A DNA stretch of 64,000 bases from VXYK01 sp965221585 (GCA_965221585.1 OZ244898.1:1736001-1800000), one strand, 5' to 3'. Shown: positions 42,757 to 52,356, counted from the stretch's first letter. Numbers and translations: made by a program. The notes: generated by a model from the letters alone, not told the origin.

Positions 42757-43755
42757 ATGCCAAGAGGAGCAACCCTGAGAGACGTGGCCAACAGGGTCGG
42801 GGTGTCTCCTCGGACAGTGTCGAGGGTGGTCAACGACGAAGGCGGATTCTCCGAGGCGACCAAGGCCAAGGTGCTCGAAGCGGTCGAGGACCTCGGCTAT
42901 CAGCCGAACATGTTGGCCCGGGGTTTGATCACGCGCCGCAGCGGCACCGTCGGACTCGTCGGCGTCGACATGACCGACCCCTTCTTCCCCGCCATGGCCG
43001 AGGGTATCCAGAACGAGGCCCGGGAGACCGGCCGCACCATGTTCTTCGCAAGCAACGACGGCGATCCACAACGCCAGGCCGAAGTGTTCAGGTCGCTGCT
43101 GTCGCACGCAGTCGACGGAGTGATCGTGTTCCCCGCCCCGGGGACGGTCGAGCAGCTCGCCGCCTACGCCCGAGGCGGGATGCCCCTGGTGATCGTCGAC
43201 GACATCGTCGAGTTCCCCAATCTTGCCTCGGTGTCGTTCGATCTCGAGGACGGCGCCAAGCAGGCAGCGCAACACCTTCTCGACACTGGCAGGCGCACGA
43301 TCGGCATGATTGGCTCGGAGATCACCGTCCCCCGGACCCGACGCCGTGAGCGGGGATTCTTCCAAGCATTCGAGAACGCACCGACTGGCACTGCTCCCCC
43401 GGATCTGGTCCGCGTGCAGCCGACAGTGGCCGGCGGAACAAACGGACTACAGAGGCTGCTTGAACGCCGAGGCGACCTCGACGGGATCTTCGCCTTCAAC
43501 GACTCGATGGCAGTCGGCGCCATGCGCGCGGCACAATTGGCCGGCTACCGCGTCCCCGACGACCTTGCCATCGTCGGCTGCAACGACATCGAGATGAGCG
43601 GTCTCGTCAGTCCCAGACTGACCACCATCAGACTCGACCGCCCCCGACTGAGCGCGGAGGCGATCCGAGTCCTCCACAACCTGATCGAGGCTCCGGGAAG
43701 CAACCCTGCCCCGGTGGTACTGCCTGTGGAACTCGTCGTCCGAGAATCCACATGA
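42757..43755 (+). CDS. LacI-family transcriptional regulator
   Basis: This 332-residue protein has an N-terminal DNA-binding segment (ATLRDVANRVGVSPRTVSRVVN) and hinge helix (PNMLARGL), then the two-lobed sugar-binding domain of periplasmic type (VGLVGVDMTDPFFPAMAEG, DGVIVFPAP). It is divergent from melA and probably binds the palindromes at 42623-42656. It should also control the ABC genes and galK. The ATG at 42757 is the only start placing the helix-turn-helix at the N-terminus. Confidence 0.92.
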   Translation: MPRGATLRDVANRVGVSPRTVSRVVNDEGGFSEATKAKVLEAVEDLGYQPNMLARGLITRRSGTVGLVGVDMTDPFFPAMAEGIQNEARETGRTMFFASNDGDPQRQAEVFRSLLSHAVDGVIVFPAPGTVEQLAAYARGGMPLVIVDDIVEFPNLASVSFDLEDGAKQAAQHLLDTGRRTIGMIGSEITVPRTRRRERGFFQAFENAPTGTAPPDLVRVQPTVAGGTNGLQRLLERRGDLDGIFAFNDSMAVGAMRAAQLAGYRVPDDLAIVGCNDIEMSGLVSPRLTTIRLDRPRLSAEAIRVLHNLIEAPGSNPAPVVLPVELVVREST

Positions 43756-43792
43756 CCCAGCTCCTCGGGCCTGCCCTCGAACCTGGCGCGGC

Positions 43793-44998
43793 GTGAGCAC
43801 TGTGCACAAGGACAACAGCCGCGGCCTGCGTGCCATGGATCGGGCGATACTGCGCCATCGGCAGCGCTGGGGCACGCCCGAAGTGGTCGGACGAGCACCC
43901 GGACGGGTCAACCTGATCGGTGAGCACACCGACTACAACGACGGATTCGTGCTGCCGATGGCACTGCCCTTCGATACTGTCGTCGCCGCCCGGCGAGCAC
44001 CCCTTGGCTCGCGCACCGAGATCTTCTCAGAGGACTTCGGACACGCGGTGCTTGAACCGTCGACCGCCGAGCTCGACCCGACGGACTGGTCGGTATATCT
44101 GCACGGCATCCACCGGCTGCTGCACGCCGAGGGGATCCGACCCGGGCCCTGGCGGGCCACCATCGCCACGGACATACCCGCCGGTGCGGGGCTGTCCTCA
44201 TCGGCAGCCCTGGAAGTCGCAGTCGTGTCGACAATCCTGTGGTTGGCCGACAGCGAACGGTCTGCAGCGGAGATTGCCCGACTCTGCCAACGTGTCGACA
44301 ACGAGTTGGTGGGCATTCCCAGCGGAATCATGGACCAGATGATCTCGGCCTCGGCACTCGCCGGGCACGCCTGTTTGATCGACTGTCGTTCGCTGTACGT
44401 CGAGCCCTACCCGCTTCCCAACGATTCGGTCGTTGCGGTTATGGACACCAAGACCCGCCGCCAGCTCGTCGACTCCGAATACGCCGATCGCCGCTCGGCA
44501 TGTGTCCGAGCGGCCGCGGCCATCGGCGTCGACACTTTGCGCGATGCCGAGCTGAGCGACCTCGAACGAATGCCGGCCGAACTCGCTACTGAACGGCGCC
44601 GGGCGCACCACGTGATCACCGAGAACCAGCGAACGGTCGACGCCGCGCAGGCGATGGCTGACGGCGACGCCGAGGCCCTCGGAACGCTGATGAATGCCAG
44701 TCACGACAGCCTCCGCGACGACTACGAAGTCTCGGGACCCGCTCTGGATCAGATAGTCGAGATCGCCCGGGACAGCCCCGGTTGCCTCGGTGCGCGCATG
44801 ACCGGCGGGGGCTTCGCAGGCTGCGCGGTGGCTCTGGTGCGAGCCGAGGCGTCGGCCGAGTTCCAAGCCCGTGTCGAACAGCGCTACCGGGACGAGAGCG
44901 GCATCGACGCCGAGATATGGCTGTGCGATCCCGCCGCCGGTGCCTCCGTGATGTCCGGCGCAGACGTCACCACCGCCTGGGATCACCCCCGCCCCTAG
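43793..44998 (+). CDS. galK: Galactokinase
   Basis: This 401-residue GHMP kinase has motif 1 GRVNLIGEHTDYN at 37-49, ATP-binding motif 2 PAGAGLSSSAAL at 129-140, and motif 3 GARMTGGGFAGC near 340. It phosphorylates galactose, the product of MelA. The gene starts at GTG 43793, 37 bp after lacI, and is probably in the same transcript. No galT or galE is in this window. Confidence 0.93.
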   Translation: MSTVHKDNSRGLRAMDRAILRHRQRWGTPEVVGRAPGRVNLIGEHTDYNDGFVLPMALPFDTVVAARRAPLGSRTEIFSEDFGHAVLEPSTAELDPTDWSVYLHGIHRLLHAEGIRPGPWRATIATDIPAGAGLSSSAALEVAVVSTILWLADSERSAAEIARLCQRVDNELVGIPSGIMDQMISASALAGHACLIDCRSLYVEPYPLPNDSVVAVMDTKTRRQLVDSEYADRRSACVRAAAAIGVDTLRDAELSDLERMPAELATERRRAHHVITENQRTVDAAQAMADGDAEALGTLMNASHDSLRDDYEVSGPALDQIVEIARDSPGCLGARMTGGGFAGCAVALVRAEASAEFQARVEQRYRDESGIDAEIWLCDPAAGASVMSGADVTTAWDHPRP

Positions 44999-45022
44999 GC
45001 CAACCCCTGTGAGCGCCGTGCT

Positions 45023-45721
45023 CTAGAACAACGCGGTGCTCAGCTTCCGGCGCCACAGCGCGCTGCGAGGATCATCAGGACCGAGCACCTCGAGCAGGTC
45101 GAGAAACTTGGCGCGGGCCTCGTCATCGGTCTTCACATTCACCAACAACTCGGCAAGGGTCGCCTCGACGTCGTCACCGATTCCGCCGGTCCGAGCCAAT
45201 GCGGTGATCCGGCGGGTGTCAGCCGACTCAGGAATCCGATCCAACAACTTCAACCCCGTATCCACCTCGCCCTGCTCAACCAGCAGCTCCGCCAATGCCG
45301 TGACAGCAGCTGGATTGTCAGGCTCGATCTTCAGCGCCGCCACCAACGACTCCTCATCACCGATCGCCACCAGCCTCTCAACCTCGCTCTGCTCCGGCGC
45401 GGGCACGAGACGCGCCACGAACTCACGAACCTGGGCTTCGCCCTGCGCGCCCATGAAACCGTCGACAACCTCGCCGTCCTTCAGCGCATACACCGCAGGT
45501 ATCGACTGAACCTTGAATGCCTGCGCCACCGCCGGGTTGGCGTCGATGTCGACCTTCGCCAACTCGACCGCCCCGTTGGTCTCGGCGATGACCTTCTCAA
45601 GAATCGGAGTGAGCTGCTTGCACGGTCCGCACCACTGTGCCCAAAGATCCACAATGACCGGTATCGTCTTGGACCGCTGCACCACATCGCGGTCGAATGT
45701 CGAGTCGGTTACGTCACCCAT
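45023..45721 (-). CDS. Thioredoxin-domain protein with C-terminal TPR-like region
   Basis: The 232-residue protein has an N-terminal thioredoxin fold with WCGPC at residues 30-34 and the cis-Pro loop SIPAVYALKDG. A C-terminal helical domain of about 120 residues contains TPR-like repeats (AALKIEPDNPAAVTALAELLVEQGE). This matches the YbbN/CnoX group, which holds oxidised proteins for chaperones. It is convergent with galK and divergent from the PAC2 gene. Confidence 0.9.
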   Translation of the reverse strand: MGDVTDSTFDRDVVQRSKTIPVIVDLWAQWCGPCKQLTPILEKVIAETNGAVELAKVDIDANPAVAQAFKVQSIPAVYALKDGEVVDGFMGAQGEAQVREFVARLVPAPEQSEVERLVAIGDEESLVAALKIEPDNPAAVTALAELLVEQGEVDTGLKLLDRIPESADTRRITALARTGGIGDDVEATLAELLVNVKTDDEARAKFLDLLEVLGPDDPRSALWRRKLSTALF

Positions 45722-45830
45722 AGTGTCGTGCAACGTAGCGCCACGACGGTCGATTCCCTTCCTTCACAAGTTTCGGGCCATCATGTGGACCGACGCACAA
45801 CTCCCACCGACCCGGAGGCAACCAGAACCA

Positions 45831-46814
45831 ATGAGCCCTGCTATCGACCCTGAGCAGTTGTACCGAGTACTGCGAACCCCCGACATCGTCGATCCAGTAC
45901 TGCTGGTTCATTTCGACGGCTGGGTCGACGCGGGGCGAGGTGCCAGAACCGCGATCCGCCATATCAGCAACGTCACCGGGGCCGAGAAGCTCGCCGAGTT
46001 CGACACCGAGTTCCTGCTCGACTATCGGGCGCATCGACCGACGCTGCACATAGTCAACGGCATCAACGCCGACATCGACTGGCCGGTCATCGAACTGGCA
46101 GCAGGCCGTGACAGCAACGACCGCGACGTGCTCATCCTCAGCGGATCCGAGCCCGACCACAACTGGCGGGCGTTCGTCGAGGCTGTCGTCGGGCTCGGCA
46201 AGCGATTCGGCGTGCGTCGGCTGGTGACCCTCGGGGCCTACCCGGCCGCCGTCCCCCACACTCGCGGCACCCGCCTGACCATCACCTCCCCGACTCCTGA
46301 ACTGGTGCGCGTCAACCAGGCCGGGGCGACCCTCGAGGTGCCCGCCGGGATGGCCGCAGTGATCGAGGCAGCGTTCACCTCAGCCGGGATCGCGTCGCTG
46401 AGCCTCTGGGCGCAGGTCCCCCACTACATCGCCGCGGCTCCCTACCCCGCCGCCGCGCTGTCGCTCATCGAAGGACTCGACGACGCCGCAGGGATCAGCA
46501 TCGACAGCGGCGACCTCTCCGAACACGCCCTGACGATCCGCAACCAACTCGATGCGCTCATCGCCGAGGACGAGGACCACGCCCAGACCATCGCCCAACT
46601 CGAACGCCATCACGACGAGTACAACTCCGGCGGGATCAGCACCGAGGGGACGCTTGCCATCTCCGAGGAGCTCGGTGCCCAGTTCGAGAGGTTCCTGAGG
46701 GACCAGGACGACGTGGCTTCGGGCCAAGAAACCAATGATCCAGGCTCTGCAAACAAAGACACTGTTGACGGCGGCACCGGTGATGGAGGCACCGGCGACA
46801 CCGAGCCCGAATGA
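45831..46814 (+). CDS. PAC2 family protein
   Basis: This protein has about 327 residues. The core contains DPVLLVHFDGWVDAGRGARTA, VNGINADIDWPVIELAA and LVTLGAYPAAVPHTRGTRL, the pattern of the proteasome-assembly-chaperone (PAC2) fold. The C-terminus is a Gly/Asp/Glu-rich disordered tail (GTGDGGTGDTEPE). In actinobacteria PAC2 proteins are associated with proteasome-like or ATP-grasp functions, but no role is proven. The stop overlaps the downstream LLM gene start (ATGA). Confidence 0.85.
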   Translation: MSPAIDPEQLYRVLRTPDIVDPVLLVHFDGWVDAGRGARTAIRHISNVTGAEKLAEFDTEFLLDYRAHRPTLHIVNGINADIDWPVIELAAGRDSNDRDVLILSGSEPDHNWRAFVEAVVGLGKRFGVRRLVTLGAYPAAVPHTRGTRLTITSPTPELVRVNQAGATLEVPAGMAAVIEAAFTSAGIASLSLWAQVPHYIAAAPYPAAALSLIEGLDDAAGISIDSGDLSEHALTIRNQLDALIAEDEDHAQTIAQLERHHDEYNSGGISTEGTLAISEELGAQFERFLRDQDDVASGQETNDPGSANKDTVDGGTGDGGTGDTEPE

Positions 46815-47818
46815 AACTTGACGCCAACCTCATCGGCCCCCTTGACGGCGTGGCGCAGAAGTCGGCCCGGCTGGAGGAGTCCGGATACGACGGCCTGATC
46901 TCCGTCGAGATCGACCACGATCCCTTCTTCCCGCTCGTCGTCGCTGCGCAACACACTGAGCGAGTCGATCTGATGACCGGGATATCGGTGGCCTTCGCCC
47001 GCAACCCGATGCTGTTGGCCAACATCGGCTGGGACCTGCAGTCCTTCAGCTCAGGGCGCTTCGTTATGGGCCTCGGATCGCAGATCAAACCCCACATCAC
47101 CAAACGGTTCTCCATGCCCTGGTCGCATCCCGCAGCCCGAATGCAGGAGATGATCGAAGCGATCCGGGCAATCTGGCACTGCTGGAACAACGGCGAGCCG
47201 CTGGCGTTTCGCGGCGAGTTCTACCGGCACACGCTGATGACGCCGATGTTCAACCCCGGCCCCAACCCCCACGGCAATCCCCGGATCGCCCTCGCCGCGG
47301 TCGGGCCATTGATGACCAGGGTGGCCGGCAGGGTCGCCGACGGATTCATGGCCCATGGCTTCCAGACGGTCGACTATCTGCGCGACGTGACACTGCCTGC
47401 GCTGGGTGAGGGGCTCGCAGAGCGCGGACGCAGCCGCTCCGATGTCGAAGTCTCCTGCCCGCTGTTCGTGGTGAGCGGGCTGACCGAAGCGGAAACGGCG
47501 CAACGCAAGGCCTCTGCCAAACAGCAGATCGCCTTCTACGGATCGACACCGGCTTACAAGGGAGTGCTCGACCATCACGGCTGGGGTGACGCGCAGCTAG
47601 AACTCAACCGCCTGTCCAAACAGGGGAAATGGGTTGAGATGGCCGACGTGATCGACGACACCATGCTCGACCACTTCGCAATCGTGGCAGAACCCGACGA
47701 ACTGGCCGACAGGATCAAGGCACGCTTCGGAGCCCTGGTGGACCGAGTCCAATTCGCCGTACCGGACGATCACCCCGAGGTCTGGGGACCGGTAATGACC
47801 GCAATCCGCCAGATCTGA
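46811..47818 (+). CDS. LLM-class (F420-type) oxidoreductase
   Basis: This 335-residue luciferase-like TIM barrel has DHDPFFPLVVAAQHTERVDL, the GISVAFARNPMLLANIGWDL strand, and FVMGLGSQIKPHITKRFSMPW, the cofactor-phosphate segment. The family is related to F420-dependent reductases and hydride-transferring enzymes. Substrate is unknown. It is translationally coupled to the PAC2 gene by a four-base overlap. Confidence 0.87.
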   Translation: MKLDANLIGPLDGVAQKSARLEESGYDGLISVEIDHDPFFPLVVAAQHTERVDLMTGISVAFARNPMLLANIGWDLQSFSSGRFVMGLGSQIKPHITKRFSMPWSHPAARMQEMIEAIRAIWHCWNNGEPLAFRGEFYRHTLMTPMFNPGPNPHGNPRIALAAVGPLMTRVAGRVADGFMAHGFQTVDYLRDVTLPALGEGLAERGRSRSDVEVSCPLFVVSGLTEAETAQRKASAKQQIAFYGSTPAYKGVLDHHGWGDAQLELNRLSKQGKWVEMADVIDDTMLDHFAIVAEPDELADRIKARFGALVDRVQFAVPDDHPEVWGPVMTAIRQI

Positions 47819-47859
47819 CCGCGCACGCAGCGAACCGGGATCGCTCTGGCGGGCTTATA

Positions 47860-49542
47860 TCAGGGCAGCGCCCAGAGCTTCGCCGCTCCGACATCGGTGA
47901 CGAACTCTGCGTCGGGTGGGGCCGTGGCGTCCGCCCGCAAGAGCAAATGAGAGGTATCCGGGCTGATCCGGTCCGGACTGACCTGGGTTGAAGTGTGATC
48001 GAACCCGACCTCCCATGCCACAGCACCGGTCAGGTTGGCAGAAAGCCCTTCGGTGTCAACCGCAATCTCGCTGATCTCCACATCGTCAAGGGCTTCTTGA
48101 ACGGTGCTCAACGTGGCCGTGGCGAACAGCTGATCCAGCGCTTCGAGGTCCGAAGCGGTTCCGAGCGACAACGCAACCAGCGCCAGACAACACCCCAACC
48201 AGGGCTGAGACTGCCTGAACGCGATCAACAGCACGACACCGACCAGCACCGCCACCAACGCCGCCGCGCCCGGTTCGAAGACGTCGTTGCCGAACGGCGC
48301 ACCGCCGGCCTCGACCCCGAGCATCATGATCGGAGACCTGGAATCGCTCCAGTTGTCACCCCCTCCGGCCCACGCACCCCACACTCCCGACGCGACAATG
48401 AAAACGGTCATTGCGAGCCCCGCCCAGACGGCGCGCATCCTCGTTGAACCGATTATCCCCAAAGCGACGAGGATCGGTGCCAACACCTCTATGTAGCGCC
48501 CATGAAGGTAGGCGTCGGCACGACCAACACCGGTCAGGAACCATCCGGCAACAACCACAACGGCGAGTCCGGCAACAAAGACCCACGGACCGACCGGCGG
48601 CGAGCGCAGCAGCACCACCAACCCGATGACGGCGAACCCCGCGGTGGCGAGCACCAGATAGGCGACGGTGCCGGTGCCTCGCAGCAGCATCTCGGGGACT
48701 TCGTCGAGGCCGCGGCGCTGGGCCAGGTCAGCCACGTCGTAGGTTCCGCTGCTGGCGAACGCAGCGTCGGCAACGGCGCGGCGCACAACTTCGACCACGC
48801 CAAGCCCCAACAGGCCGACCCCTCCCACAACCAGCGTGGCAGACCCCGACAGCCCCGGTTCGCTCCGGCTCTCGACCGCATCGGGCGGCGCCGCGAAGTT
48901 GGTGCGGATCCGCCAGCGTCGGACCAGACGGTCGAAGCGGGCGATGCAGGGAACCGCGGCGACGATCACCAGCGCGGCCGCGCCCATCCGCGGGTGCCCC
49001 GCGAACAGCGCCGCGGCGATCCCGACTACGGCGATCGCCCGGCGCAGCGTCGGTCGTTCCACGAAACGGATCAGACACAGCACGCTCAGCGCCACCGACA
49101 GCGGCAGGAGACGCTCGGTCCAGACGATCGAGGCGGTCGACATCTGGGCCGGCAGCGATGCGCCGATCAGCGCTGCCACCAGCGACCAGCGGTGATTCGC
49201 TCCGGTGAGGCGCTTCACCACGAAGTAGAGAACTGGAACCAGTGCTGCTCCCAGCAAGCCGTTGACCACGCGAGCCCAGACCAGCATCGATGTCTCGTTG
49301 AGCCCGAGTGCCCAGCCGGGCGCCAGAAGCACCGGATACAGCACGCCGTACGGAGGTTGATCTGCCAACGGCGCCGCTCCCTGACCCGCCAGCGTTCGGG
49401 CCATGCCCAGGTAGGCGAGGTCGTCGGAGACGAGCAGGGGGCCGGGGGTCAGCATGGCCACCCAACTTCCGACAACGGCATGCAACGCCGTTACCGACGC
49501 CAGGGTTCTGCGCTCGTTTCGGTTGGACACTTCAACCACCAC
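47860..49542 (-). CDS. GT39-like or PMT-like membrane glycosyltransferase
   Basis: This polytopic protein of about 560 residues has some twelve hydrophobic segments. An acidic extracytoplasmic loop follows the first helix (VSDDLAYLGMARTLAG), the site of the catalytic Asp in GT-C enzymes. A second loop carries WTERLLPLSVALSVL. The C-terminal 90 residues are soluble. It is expected to transfer sugar from a polyprenyl-phosphate donor. The start is uncertain among several consecutive GTG codons (49542, 49539, 49530). The tRNA-Ala lies upstream on the opposite strand. Confidence 0.72.
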   Translation of the reverse strand: MVVEVSNRNERRTLASVTALHAVVGSWVAMLTPGPLLVSDDLAYLGMARTLAGQGAAPLADQPPYGVLYPVLLAPGWALGLNETSMLVWARVVNGLLGAALVPVLYFVVKRLTGANHRWSLVAALIGASLPAQMSTASIVWTERLLPLSVALSVLCLIRFVERPTLRRAIAVVGIAAALFAGHPRMGAAALVIVAAVPCIARFDRLVRRWRIRTNFAAPPDAVESRSEPGLSGSATLVVGGVGLLGLGVVEVVRRAVADAAFASSGTYDVADLAQRRGLDEVPEMLLRGTGTVAYLVLATAGFAVIGLVVLLRSPPVGPWVFVAGLAVVVVAGWFLTGVGRADAYLHGRYIEVLAPILVALGIIGSTRMRAVWAGLAMTVFIVASGVWGAWAGGGDNWSDSRSPIMMLGVEAGGAPFGNDVFEPGAAALVAVLVGVVLLIAFRQSQPWLGCCLALVALSLGTASDLEALDQLFATATLSTVQEALDDVEISEIAVDTEGLSANLTGAVAWEVGFDHTSTQVSPDRISPDTSHLLLRADATAPPDAEFVTDVGAAKLWALP

Positions 49543-49618
49543 TACGACGTTACGCGCCGCACACAATCCGTAGTGGGAGGGGCCTAGCGCACTGCTACGA
49601 TCCACCCCTGAAGAACGC

Positions 49619-49691
49619 GGGGCTATAGCTCAGTTGGTAGAGCGCTTCCATGGCATGGAAGAGGTCAGGGGTTCAATTCCCCTTAGCTCCA
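49619..49691 (+). tRNA. tRNA-Ala(GGC)
   Basis: Acceptor GGGGCTA pairs with TAGCTCC, with A as discriminator base. The anticodon stem CTTCC/GGAAG encloses the loop ATGGCAT, giving anticodon GGC. The T arm is AGGGGTTCAATTCCCCT. CCA is not fully encoded (ACA follows). Confidence 0.95.
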
Positions 49692-49702
49692 CACCCGCCC
49701 TT

Positions 49703-50272
49703 TCAGAGGCCTCGCAGCAGACGGTGCATGGCTGCGTGCAGTTGCTCAGTGGCCGCAGGATCGGTGAGTCTCAGCGAAGCGACGATGTAGGGGTTGAACA
49801 GGCGCCAGCCGAAAATGAGAGCCAGCGCAGCCGCTGCGGCGGTCGCCGCGTCGACACCGTCGGGTAGTTCCGTCGCCGCCGCCAGCGGAACGAGTTCGTG
49901 CATCCGGGAGTGTTCGATGTGGCGTTGCGGAGCGGTTCCGTCGCTAGCCAGCAGGGAACTGGCAAGCATCCGCAGGTATGCACCTGCGTCGGCATCCGAC
50001 CCCAGCAGCTCGCTGAGCGTCTCGGCCAGTCCCATGCCGACCACCCGCTCGCGCCAGCGCTTCTCGCTGCGGATCAGCAGCGACTCGAAGATCTGCTCTT
50101 TGGTGCCAAGGTGGCGGTTGAGGAGGCTGTAGGTGACGCCGGCTTCTTCGGCAATGTCCCTCAGCGATACGTCGGCCAAGCCGTTGCGGGCATAGAGGCG
50201 CTCCGCGGCATCCAGCGAGGCCGAGATGATCTCGTCGCGTCCGGTGGGTCTGGGGCTGGAGTCGTCGCGCAC
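49703..50272 (-). CDS. TetR-family transcriptional regulator
   Basis: This protein of about 189 residues has the N-terminal helix-turn-helix LYARNGLADVSLRDIAEEAGVTYSLLNRHLGTKEQIF in part, followed by a helical ligand-binding domain. It probably represses the divergent LLM/SDR catabolic cluster by binding the palindrome at 50328-50342. The start GTG 50272 is preferred. A longer ATG form from 50344 would begin inside the palindrome and is unlikely. Confidence 0.85.
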   Translation of the reverse strand: MRDDSSPRPTGRDEIISASLDAAERLYARNGLADVSLRDIAEEAGVTYSLLNRHLGTKEQIFESLLIRSEKRWRERVVGMGLAETLSELLGSDADAGAYLRMLASSLLASDGTAPQRHIEHSRMHELVPLAAATELPDGVDAATAAAAALALIFGWRLFNPYIVASLRLTDPAATEQLHAAMHRLLRGL

Positions 50273-50318
50273 GCCGGCTAGGTTAGCCGCGCCCGCGGGC
50301 GCCGATTCCAGGAGCAGG

Positions 50319-50350
50319 TTGACAAATGTGGCCAATGGCCACACTATATT
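50319..50350 (+). promoter_or_regulatory. Promoter and TetR operator of the LLM/SDR cluster
   Basis: A perfect -35 TTGACA (50319-50324) and a -10 TATATT (50345-50350) flank the perfect palindrome GTGGCCA-A-TGGCCAC at 50328-50342. The spacer is 20 bp, longer than optimal. A repressor bound to the palindrome would occlude polymerase. The operator lies in the 113-bp gap between tetR and the LLM gene. Confidence 0.75.
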
Positions 50351-50385
50351 CGTATGGACTCCTGCAAGCTCCCGACGGATTCACC

Positions 50386-51549
50386 GTGAAGTTCTCGCTG
50401 ATCTTCGAAGCCCAGACTTCCGACCCCACCCGCACGGGAGATCACCGAGTGTTCGAGGAGAGTCTCGAACAGGCGCTACTGGCCGAAGAACTCGGCTTCG
50501 ACGTCGTGTGGGCGGTGGAACACACCGCGCTCACGATGTATGCGCACATGTCTGCGCCGGAGACGTTCCTGGCGTACGTCGCCGGTGCCACAGAGCGCAT
50601 CGGCATCGGCCACGGCGTGATCTGCCTTCCGCCCAAGATGAACCACCCGGTGAAGGTGGCCGAACGCTGCGCCACGCTCGACATCCTGTCGGGCGGGCGA
50701 CTCCACGTCGGTTTCGGCAAGGGCGGCACCCAACAGGAGGCGGGCACCTTCGGCTACTCCAAGGCCGACCTCCCGCCCATGATCGAAGAAGCCATGCGGC
50801 TCGTGCCGCGCTTCTGGACCGAGGACGTAGTGGAGCACCACGGTGAGTACATCGACATCCCACCACGAGAGATCCATCCCAAACCGCTCCAGGTGCCGCA
50901 CCCCCCTCTGTACCAGGCGTGCACCCGCAACGAAACCCTGATCGACGCCGGACATCGCGGCATCGGGGCCCTGGTGCTCGGCTTCGGGGGCCCCGACCAG
51001 GTGGCGGAGAAGAACCGGCTGTACCGCCGTGCCTTCGCCCAACGCGACCCTGCCGAGCAGGTGGGCAAACGCCCCACCGAGCATCTGTCCGCGCTGTGCC
51101 CAGCGATCGTGCTCGACGACGGGGCCGAGGCCCGCAGGCTGGGAATCCGGGGCCAGAGGTTCTTCTTGGAGTCGATCGGTCACTGGGGAAGCGCCGGCGC
51201 CACTCCGCTGCCCGATCCCCGATCCTGGACCGACGACAACGAGACAGTGATCGACGGCTCCGCAGTGGTCGAGGCTTCCATCGGCTCGGAGCAGGTTCGG
51301 GTCGATCTGTCGGACCCGGCGATGGCGCTGCGCAACCCCAACCACGGCTACGGCACCGTCGAAGACTGCATCGGATATGTGTCGCGGCTGATTGCCGCCG
51401 GTGCCGACGAAATCATGTTCCTGTGCCAGATGGGAACGATCCCCCAGGAACCGCAACTCGAGACGATCCGCAACATCGGCACCCAGGTGATCCCTCGCCT
51501 GCGCGAAGCCACCGAACGCGAACCGCTCGAACCACGGGCTGCGTCGTGA
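50386..51549 (+). CDS. LLM-class flavin-dependent oxidoreductase
   Basis: This 387-residue luciferase-like monooxygenase-family protein starts at GTG 50386. Visible family strands are LIFEAQTSDPTRTGDHR, FDVVWAVEHTALTMY, and GHGVICLPPKMNHPVKVAERCATLDILSGGRLHVGFGKGG in part. It would use FMN or F420. It heads the probable TetR-regulated operon with a coupled SDR (GTGA overlap). Confidence 0.9.
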   Translation: MKFSLIFEAQTSDPTRTGDHRVFEESLEQALLAEELGFDVVWAVEHTALTMYAHMSAPETFLAYVAGATERIGIGHGVICLPPKMNHPVKVAERCATLDILSGGRLHVGFGKGGTQQEAGTFGYSKADLPPMIEEAMRLVPRFWTEDVVEHHGEYIDIPPREIHPKPLQVPHPPLYQACTRNETLIDAGHRGIGALVLGFGGPDQVAEKNRLYRRAFAQRDPAEQVGKRPTEHLSALCPAIVLDDGAEARRLGIRGQRFFLESIGHWGSAGATPLPDPRSWTDDNETVIDGSAVVEASIGSEQVRVDLSDPAMALRNPNHGYGTVEDCIGYVSRLIAAGADEIMFLCQMGTIPQEPQLETIRNIGTQVIPRLREATEREPLEPRAAS

Positions 51550-52313
51550 GCGGTCGCCTCGCCGGCAAGGTGGCGCTGATCACCGGAGCGGCCGGCGGCC
51601 AGGGCGCTGCAGAGGCCCACATGTTCGCTGCCGAAGGAGCGCAGGTGCTGCTGGGCGACATAAATGTCAACGAGGCGACGACAGTGGCGGACTCGGTGGG
51701 CGGTTCCGCTCGAGCACTGCACCTTGACGTAGCCTCTGAGCACGATTGGCAGCGCGCCGCCGAGACAGCCACAACGATGGGCGGACTCGACATTCTCGTC
51801 AACAACGCCGGAGCGTTGCGGATGCGGCCACTTGAGCACGAGACCGCCGATGGACTCCGTTCGATGCTGGAGGTGAACCTCCTCGGGGCGTTCTTGGGAA
51901 TGAGGGCCGCGCTACCGCTGATGCGCGCCGCTGGCAGCGGCTCGATCGTGAACGTAGCGTCGGTGTCGGCGCTCACTGCAATCCCCAAGACTGGCGCCTA
52001 CGGCGCATCCAAATGGGCGCTGCGGGGACTCACCCGCATCGCCGCGGCAGAGTGGGGCCGGTTCGGCGTACGCGTCAACGCCATCTTCCCCGGCCCGATC
52101 AACACGCCGATGCTTCCGGCCTCCGGCACCGGCCCTGACGAGAATCGCTTCGCTCACCTGCCACTAGGCAGGTACGGAGAACCCGAGGAAGTGGCTCGGC
52201 TCGCGCTGTTCCTGGCGTCCGACGAGAGTTCGTATGTGACCGGCGGCGAGTTCGTCATCGACGGCGGCCTCATGGCTGGACCACCGGCCGAACGCGTGAG
52301 CGGGGCCCGATGA
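51546..52313 (+). CDS. SDR family oxidoreductase
   Basis: This 255-residue classical SDR has TGAAGGQG at 13-20, NNAG near 89, Ser in NVASVSA, and YGASK. The C-terminus reads GGEFVIDGGLMAG. It starts at GTG overlapping the LLM stop. Together they may oxidise or reduce the same catabolic intermediate. Substrate unknown. Confidence 0.9.
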   Translation: MSGRLAGKVALITGAAGGQGAAEAHMFAAEGAQVLLGDINVNEATTVADSVGGSARALHLDVASEHDWQRAAETATTMGGLDILVNNAGALRMRPLEHETADGLRSMLEVNLLGAFLGMRAALPLMRAAGSGSIVNVASVSALTAIPKTGAYGASKWALRGLTRIAAAEWGRFGVRVNAIFPGPINTPMLPASGTGPDENRFAHLPLGRYGEPEEVARLALFLASDESSYVTGGEFVIDGGLMAGPPAERVSGAR

Positions 52314-52356
52314 GACCACCTGAGAACCCAACTCGAATTCATGAACGGAGACACGA

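Noticed and set aside
48502..49587. Plus-strand open frame of about 361 codons
   Set aside because: It is antisense to the GT39-like membrane protein, whose hydrophobic segments and acidic loop are convincing.
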